A stretch of 64,000 bases of DNA from Chionis minor (lineage: Eukaryota > Chordata > Aves > Charadriiformes > Chionididae). The notes beneath the pieces are model-generated. The model was given only the letters and a program-made list of their open reading frames with translations. It was not told the origin of the DNA and searched no databases. Position 1 is the first letter of the stretch, and each line of letters starts with the position of its first letter. The stretch is from assembly GCA_013398295.1 (NCBI GenBank), contig VZSF01004856.1, forward strand, positions 200,939-264,938. Direction: 5' to 3'. The translations under genes and the position numbers were made by a program. Below are positions 59,116 through 64,000 of the stretch, piece by piece.

Positions 59116-62100
59116 TCTGCACTGCAAGAACAAACTTGTTATTTGTCAGATAGTATGGAAATGAGCACATCAGAAAGCCTAGAAATCATACTAAGTAATT
59201 CCAGAAGGATGAGTTGACTAGTGTGGTTTTAGTTGGTTAGTCCCAGGTACAATCCAAGAAGGAAATTCTTAGGAAGCCTAATGGACTTCAGTTACTAATT
59301 TGCTTGGTGCTCAGTAATATTTAAAACAGCTTGGATTTTAAACCACATGAAAAATATGCCACCCTGCTGTTCCCACAGGCGTGAGCCAACAACTCAAGAA
59401 ACTGCATCTAACTCCTGTGCCAGTAATACATTTATTATTTATGTTTTCAATTACATTTCCATACCAACCTCCATGTGTAAAACTGAAAAATTTAAGCATA
59501 CACCCCCAAAGAATTATCCATGTTTTTCTTCCAGCAGGAACTGTATCTTTGAAAAGGCACCGTTCCCCTTGACCTAAGTGGCATAATTCCCACTGAAATT
59601 TGTGTGAGTCAGAGTGGGAGTCCTTTACCCCTCCTCAAAATGAGCATGATACAGAAAAAGCTTCTGAAGCTGTATAAAGTCAGAGGCTCAGCTGGTGCTG
59701 CAGTGCTTATTGAGCAGCTTGGGGCAGATGACTATTAACAAGAGCACCAGAGCCAGTGTGATGCCCTGGAAATGAACTAAATATGACTGTTTAAATAAGA
59801 AAGGATAAGAAATCTTAAATTAGGGGTATTTATGAAAAATGTCCCGGGCTTTGATAACATTGGAAGATTTCAATGACCAGGCACTGGAAACTTGACAATC
59901 AGCTCATTCATGTAGCTTAGAAGACACTATCAAAAATATCTAAATCTAAAGCCTTAACTTCAGTGTCCTACATGGTCTTACATCAGAGGATTTCTAAGGA
60001 AGCTGGGCCAAAAGCACAGTGGAAAACCCTGTGTGGTCTCTTCTATCGTGTCCTAAAAATATTTGTGGAGCGTTATGACAGCTATCACAATATTTTGGGG
60101 TTTTCTTCTCATTCGGACTGCAGTATGAGTGACCCTCCAACACTGTAGTTTTAAAGGTCAGATCTGCCTATTGTAAATAAACAGCATTTTGATGTGTTTG
60201 TTAGATTTCAAGCACTGAGCTGAGTAAAACCTGTCATTTGTCGCCTATCCTGCTACTCTGAAAGTGACGTATATTCCATATATTTAATATAAAAAAACAT
60301 CTGTTGCACATATGCTAAAGTACATGTGACATTATGCAGATGCATTTAAAATATTGTAAGGTTACTTTGTTTTTCTGCTATATTTTAAAGTATTTCATGG
60401 CATGGTGTCCATTATAAAACAAGAATATATCACAATCCTAGTGTCATGCTGCATGTTTAAGTAACAGGAACACTGATGACTTTTGTACTATTTTATGTGT
60501 GCATTCTAACTGATCATGTCTTTTCCATTTGTTGCCTCTCTAGTACCCTACAAAAGATATTAGTGATATATATCTTTTTTTCCATATTGATGACTGCTAA
60601 TCTAATACTATGTTTCTGTGCTGTGGTGCATTAACACTGAAAAATAGTCTCACTGTAGGAACAAAAAAACCCCCAAGCCCCTGAGAGGCTGATAGTGCAA
60701 AAAGACAGGAGAAAGAAGAAATTCCTTTTCAGACTTTTCTTGAATACAAATACATGAAAATTTCTTTGGAGGATCACTTGAATCTGTTTACAGAGCTCTA
60801 GGCACTTGCTATCTGTTTGATTTCTTAAGCATAATTTTACAAAAAGAAGCATTGTACAGTTTCAGGATTCCAAACATCAGTTAAAATAATTAAAAAAACT
60901 GTTACAAGGGTGTTTACAAGGCCCTGCTTGCTGATATGAATTACAGTGTTTTGGCAAATGCATTTACTATAAGAGGAGTCTGGAAACATGGGGAGAAGAG
61001 GAGCATCTATTACAAATTTAAGACAAACACTTTCAACAGCATGTAGCTACCGTGAACGAAATTGGTCTTATCTTCTTATAAGTCATCATCTTGAAATGAC
61101 TGTTTCTAAAACAAGATCAAAACCACAATCCAAACTACACCTACCAATTATTTGAGATGAATGGAACAGTTGTGGTTTAATGTGAGGCATTTCATTGCTG
61201 GTCCAAATCCAGTGCTCCAAAAAAGAATCTTTATGCTTCTTGCTGCTTACACCTCCATCTATTGTGCCTTGTGTCTCTTAGCAGTGGTCTTCATTGGTTC
61301 ATTTGACTAAATGTAAGTTCCCAGTGCTATTTGCAATGTTTTAATATATGCAAGAAATCCATATGACTGGCAGAAGCATCAAAGAACTTTGAGACACCTG
61401 TGCCCCTGGAGCTGCAGATGGAGGCCAAGCCTGGTAAGCTAGGTCATTTCAAGAGACAGTAGAAGGAAATCTGTATTTAGACAACTGAGTGAAACCCACT
61501 CTGAAAGTGTGAAGGTCTTCCAAAAGCCCTGTGTCTTATCTCCAAGTTCTAAGCAGACTTTTTGAATATCCTAGGATGTCTCATATGGTGGCCAGCAACA
61601 ACATTTGACAACATAAATCTTGTCCTCCAGAAAAACTCCAAGGATTAATAGTATTAAATTTATTAAAAATAAAACTAAAATTTGGCCTTCTAGAAGGAAG
61701 TTTCTTCTGAAACTCCCTCATACAGTAGCACTCACCCTGAAGTGGACCCCTATTTTTCATCAGTTGAAAACCCCTCTAGATTTCTTTGCACCTTAACTTA
61801 GGTGCCTTGTGCCACTTAAGAGGCCTTATAGTAACCAAAACATCTGCATAAGGCTGGCAGAGGTGGCATAGGACACACTCAGTACTGGACACCCACACAT
61901 TACTGGAGTGACAACTGATTGGTATATCAGGAGGGATACCCAGGCCATGTCAAAGGGAATTGGGTGAGCAGTGTATTGAGAACCATTGACTGTACTGATA
62001 GCCCCCTTTGACTACAATGTGAGTGCAGATACCAATCTAAGGAAAACTCCATTTAAATACCTGTTGTTTCAGACAGACTTGTGTCCCAACTCCCCTCAGC

Positions 62101-62559
62101 TGTCAGCGGGTTCCTTCCAGGCTCAATAATTTGTTGGTCTTCATGATGCTGCCAAAGTTTTGCCATGAGGTTCAATCCAGAAAATATTGGTACTCTGGCC
62201 ATCACAGATATTTTAACTACAAGCTTAGCTGGAAGTGTGCAAAATCACTAGGATTTTTCAACACTTTGCAGGAATGAACCTGTAAAATGGGTTTTGTCTT
62301 CTTTAATTTAAAGTGTGACAGGTCTATTTCTGATATCACATAAACAAGATGACAGAAGAAAAATAAACTTTTTGCATCAGCTGAGGTGGTTCAGTGACTA
62401 TGAAGAGTTGGGATTTCGACTGGGAAATCTTATTGCCCAACTTCAGTAACTGAAGGAGGAGTTTCTAATAGTCTGAGACAAATCATTACTAAATTGCCCC
62501 CAACACAGTAAGGAGCCCAACTCAGTTGTTCATCTCTCTATAATACAACTTCTAGTGCT
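59116..62559. other. AT-rich unique DNA, no gene seen
   Basis: No exon, RNA or young repeat is recognised. Frames of 60-76 codons lack domains. The stretch includes AT-rich DNA at 60,260-60,600 with no clear motif cluster. Confidence 0.5.
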
Positions 62560-62900
62560 ATTTTATGTTTTAATGGTGCGTAACAACATTAACAACCTTC
62601 TCTGTGGGGACTTTTTTCCCCTCCGTGGTCATTCATTAGCAACTGTCCTCCATACAGATTGTTGTATAATATTTATGTATGTTTCCATGGACCCTTTGCT
62701 GTCAATTGATTTCACATTCAGACCATATGTAATGACTCATTTATTAGCTCTAGAGTCTGTTTATTTGCATGGGCTACTTGTATCGATATCATTAGCCTTA
62801 AACAACCTCGTCAGTCCTGTTCATGGTCATGAGCTTTTAAGTTATAAGCTCAGTTCTTATCAATGTTCAACTGTCAAGTTTTCAGTCACTTCTAATTAGT
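62560..62900. promoter_or_regulatory. Strong candidate conserved enhancer block
   Basis: It contains GTCATTCATTAGCAAC near 62,628, GCTGTCAATTGATTTCAC near 62,698, TTTATTTGCATGGGC near 62,760 (octamer/POU site), a GTATCGATATCATTAGCC stretch near 62,780 (Cut/HNF6 and homeodomain-like) and CACTTCTAATTAGTC near 62,887. A 114-codon + frame covers it but has no domain. The POU-plus-homeodomain mix suggests a neural or other developmental enhancer; this is inference. Confidence 0.5.
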
Positions 62901-63054
62901 CTCAGGTTGAAAAAAAAAAGACACAGGAACAAGAAACCCCAGCAATAGCAACACATTCTTAGTGGCCATGGTTTCTTCTTTGTCACACGCTCAGACAAAC
63001 ATTCCTGTGTCATTGGTACTTGAGCATTTTACAATGTCTGAAATGCTTCGAAAT

Positions 63055-63335
63055 ATGAATTACATATCTGAAAATTATTAATGACATTCTTGGCATCCCA
63101 TTAATGTTATTTATTATTTATCATGTGTGAAACGGAACTGCCTAGAGGCCTTTGCAAAGGATCAAGGGCCCGTTGAGCTAATCTCTTGCTAGGCATATCA
63201 ATCCAGATGGATGAGCAAATGCAGGAGCACATGGCAAACAACAAAACCTGTTTGTCAGTTCAGCATTCCAGCCGGCAAAATACAGCCATAGCACAGAGGC
63301 AGTGGCACAGTTCATACTAAGTGCCACCATCAGCT
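63055..63335. promoter_or_regulatory. Strong candidate conserved enhancer block
   Basis: It carries CCCATTAATGTTATTTATTA near 63,098, CCTTTGCAAAGGATCAAGGG near 63,150 (TCF/LEF- and HNF4-like), GTTGAGCTAATCTC near 63,172, a CAAATGCAGG site and AAACAACAAAACCTG near 63,236. It is rich in distinct motifs and non-repetitive. It is separated from the preceding block by about 150 bp with an A-run (62,910-62,919), so the two may be one regulatory unit. Confidence 0.45.
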
Positions 63336-64000
63336 GTCACAGCTGAAAGGTTATGGATTGGACAAAATCAGGCTGATTTTAGACTTATTTGCTATAAATC
63401 ACCTCATCTTTTCTTTGGCCTGAATGATCATTATTTCTAAAGCAGGCTTTAGAATGCCTACCTGAAAGAAGGAGAAAGTGTATGGTTCATTTTTGAACCT
63501 GCGGTATCGAATCCAAGTGTGACTGAGGAGCACAACCACACTGGGAAATGGGAGAGTAATCCTTTGTACCATGTTATTAAGCATCATCTTATAGCCCTTG
63601 TAACTCTGGCAAATGAGGAAACCAATACTAGAATTGTGTTGCGCTCAGTTTGTGTATCAAGTGGACTCTCTCTGAAATAGGTGACATTAAAAAATCTCCC
63701 ACCTGCCATTGATAACATATTCACTGATATTTCTATTTCTCCACCTCCTCCCCACTGCACTATCAGGAGGAAAAGGACACAGTTGTTAGGCCCTACTCAG
63801 TGACCAGTGTCCATGATTTGTTCTGTTGCAGGTCTCCACCATGAGCCTGGAGCACTTGTATGGGCTTTCTCAATCTTTTTTCCCTGTGTGTTTTATGGAA
63901 GATGATGTTGCCTTCCTGTGGGGCCAGGAAGATTCATGAACTTGTTATTGATAGGTTGTCCCTGCTTTTCATCTCCTGGTCTCCCACATCACTTTTTTAG
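63336..64000. other. Unique DNA, no gene seen, runs off the window
   Basis: A TTGTTCTGTTGCAG acceptor-like site at about 63,818-63,831 precedes an ATG in a fair context (CTCCACCATGAGC, near 63,841) with about 30 open codons before a stop. I see no domain, and no donor that would make it an exon. Left unassigned. Confidence 0.4.

Noticed and set aside
1..64000. Endogenous retrovirus or solo LTR
   Set aside because: I saw no TG...CA-bounded long terminal repeats, primer-binding site, polypurine tract or gag/pol motifs; the only reverse-transcriptase-related coding is CR1.
1..64000. tRNA, rRNA, snRNA or known microRNA gene
   Set aside because: No cloverleaf with A and B boxes, no U6 or 7SK-like sequence and no well-known microRNA sequence was recognised by eye; a covariance-model scan would be the proper test.

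Overview
This looks like a 64 kb stretch of amniote, most likely avian, nuclear DNA. It is AT-rich. Its recognisable young repeats are CR1 LINEs, 5'-truncated, ending in the CR1 3' octamer or near it, and there are no Alu, L1 or B-type SINEs. Four CR1 copies (32,085-32,442; 37,643-38,287; 47,552-48,010; 48,175-48,808) make up about 3% of the window. Several weathered MIR/L2/L3-like relics carry the older amniote signature. Crocodilian or turtle DNA also carries CR1, so bird is an inference.

I find no protein-coding gene I can name. Open frames are short, overlap on both strands, and lack recognisable domains outside CR1. Two exon-like intervals with good splice signals (51,992-52,023 and 52,811-52,891) are the best hints of a transcript, and both are weak. 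The window reads as a gene desert or a very large intron.

Layout. 1-11 kb: unique AT-rich DNA with an old MIR/L3 relic near 5 kb, an inverted-repeat relic near 7.7 kb, a 270-bp pyrimidine microsatellite at 8 kb, a long near-perfect hairpin at 9.54-9.64 kb and a fresh 74-bp tandem duplication at 10.4 kb. 11-24 kb: several blocks that look like conserved non-coding enhancers (11.4-12.4, 17.9-18.4, 19.1-19.5, 21.8-22.1, 23.1-23.3 kb). 24-38 kb: mostly quiet, with enhancer-like blocks near 28.7-29.3 and 34.3-34.8 kb, two CR1 copies and MIR-like relics. 38-40 kb: a CR1, a degenerate decamer repeat, a small CpG-rich patch and two enhancer-like blocks lie almost side by side. 40-56 kb: AT-rich DNA with old repeats, a pair of inverted CR1 copies next to an enhancer-like block at 47 kb, an AAT/ATT palindrome and the exon-like signals. 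56-64 kb: enhancer-like blocks at 56.6-57.2, 57.4-57.6, 62.6-62.9 and 63.1-63.3 kb.

If the enhancer-like reading is right, the window is a regulatory landscape for a developmental gene lying outside it (or in whose intron it lies). I cannot name that gene. Enhancer calls rest on base composition and clustered homeodomain, octamer and TCF-like motifs read by eye, not on alignment.
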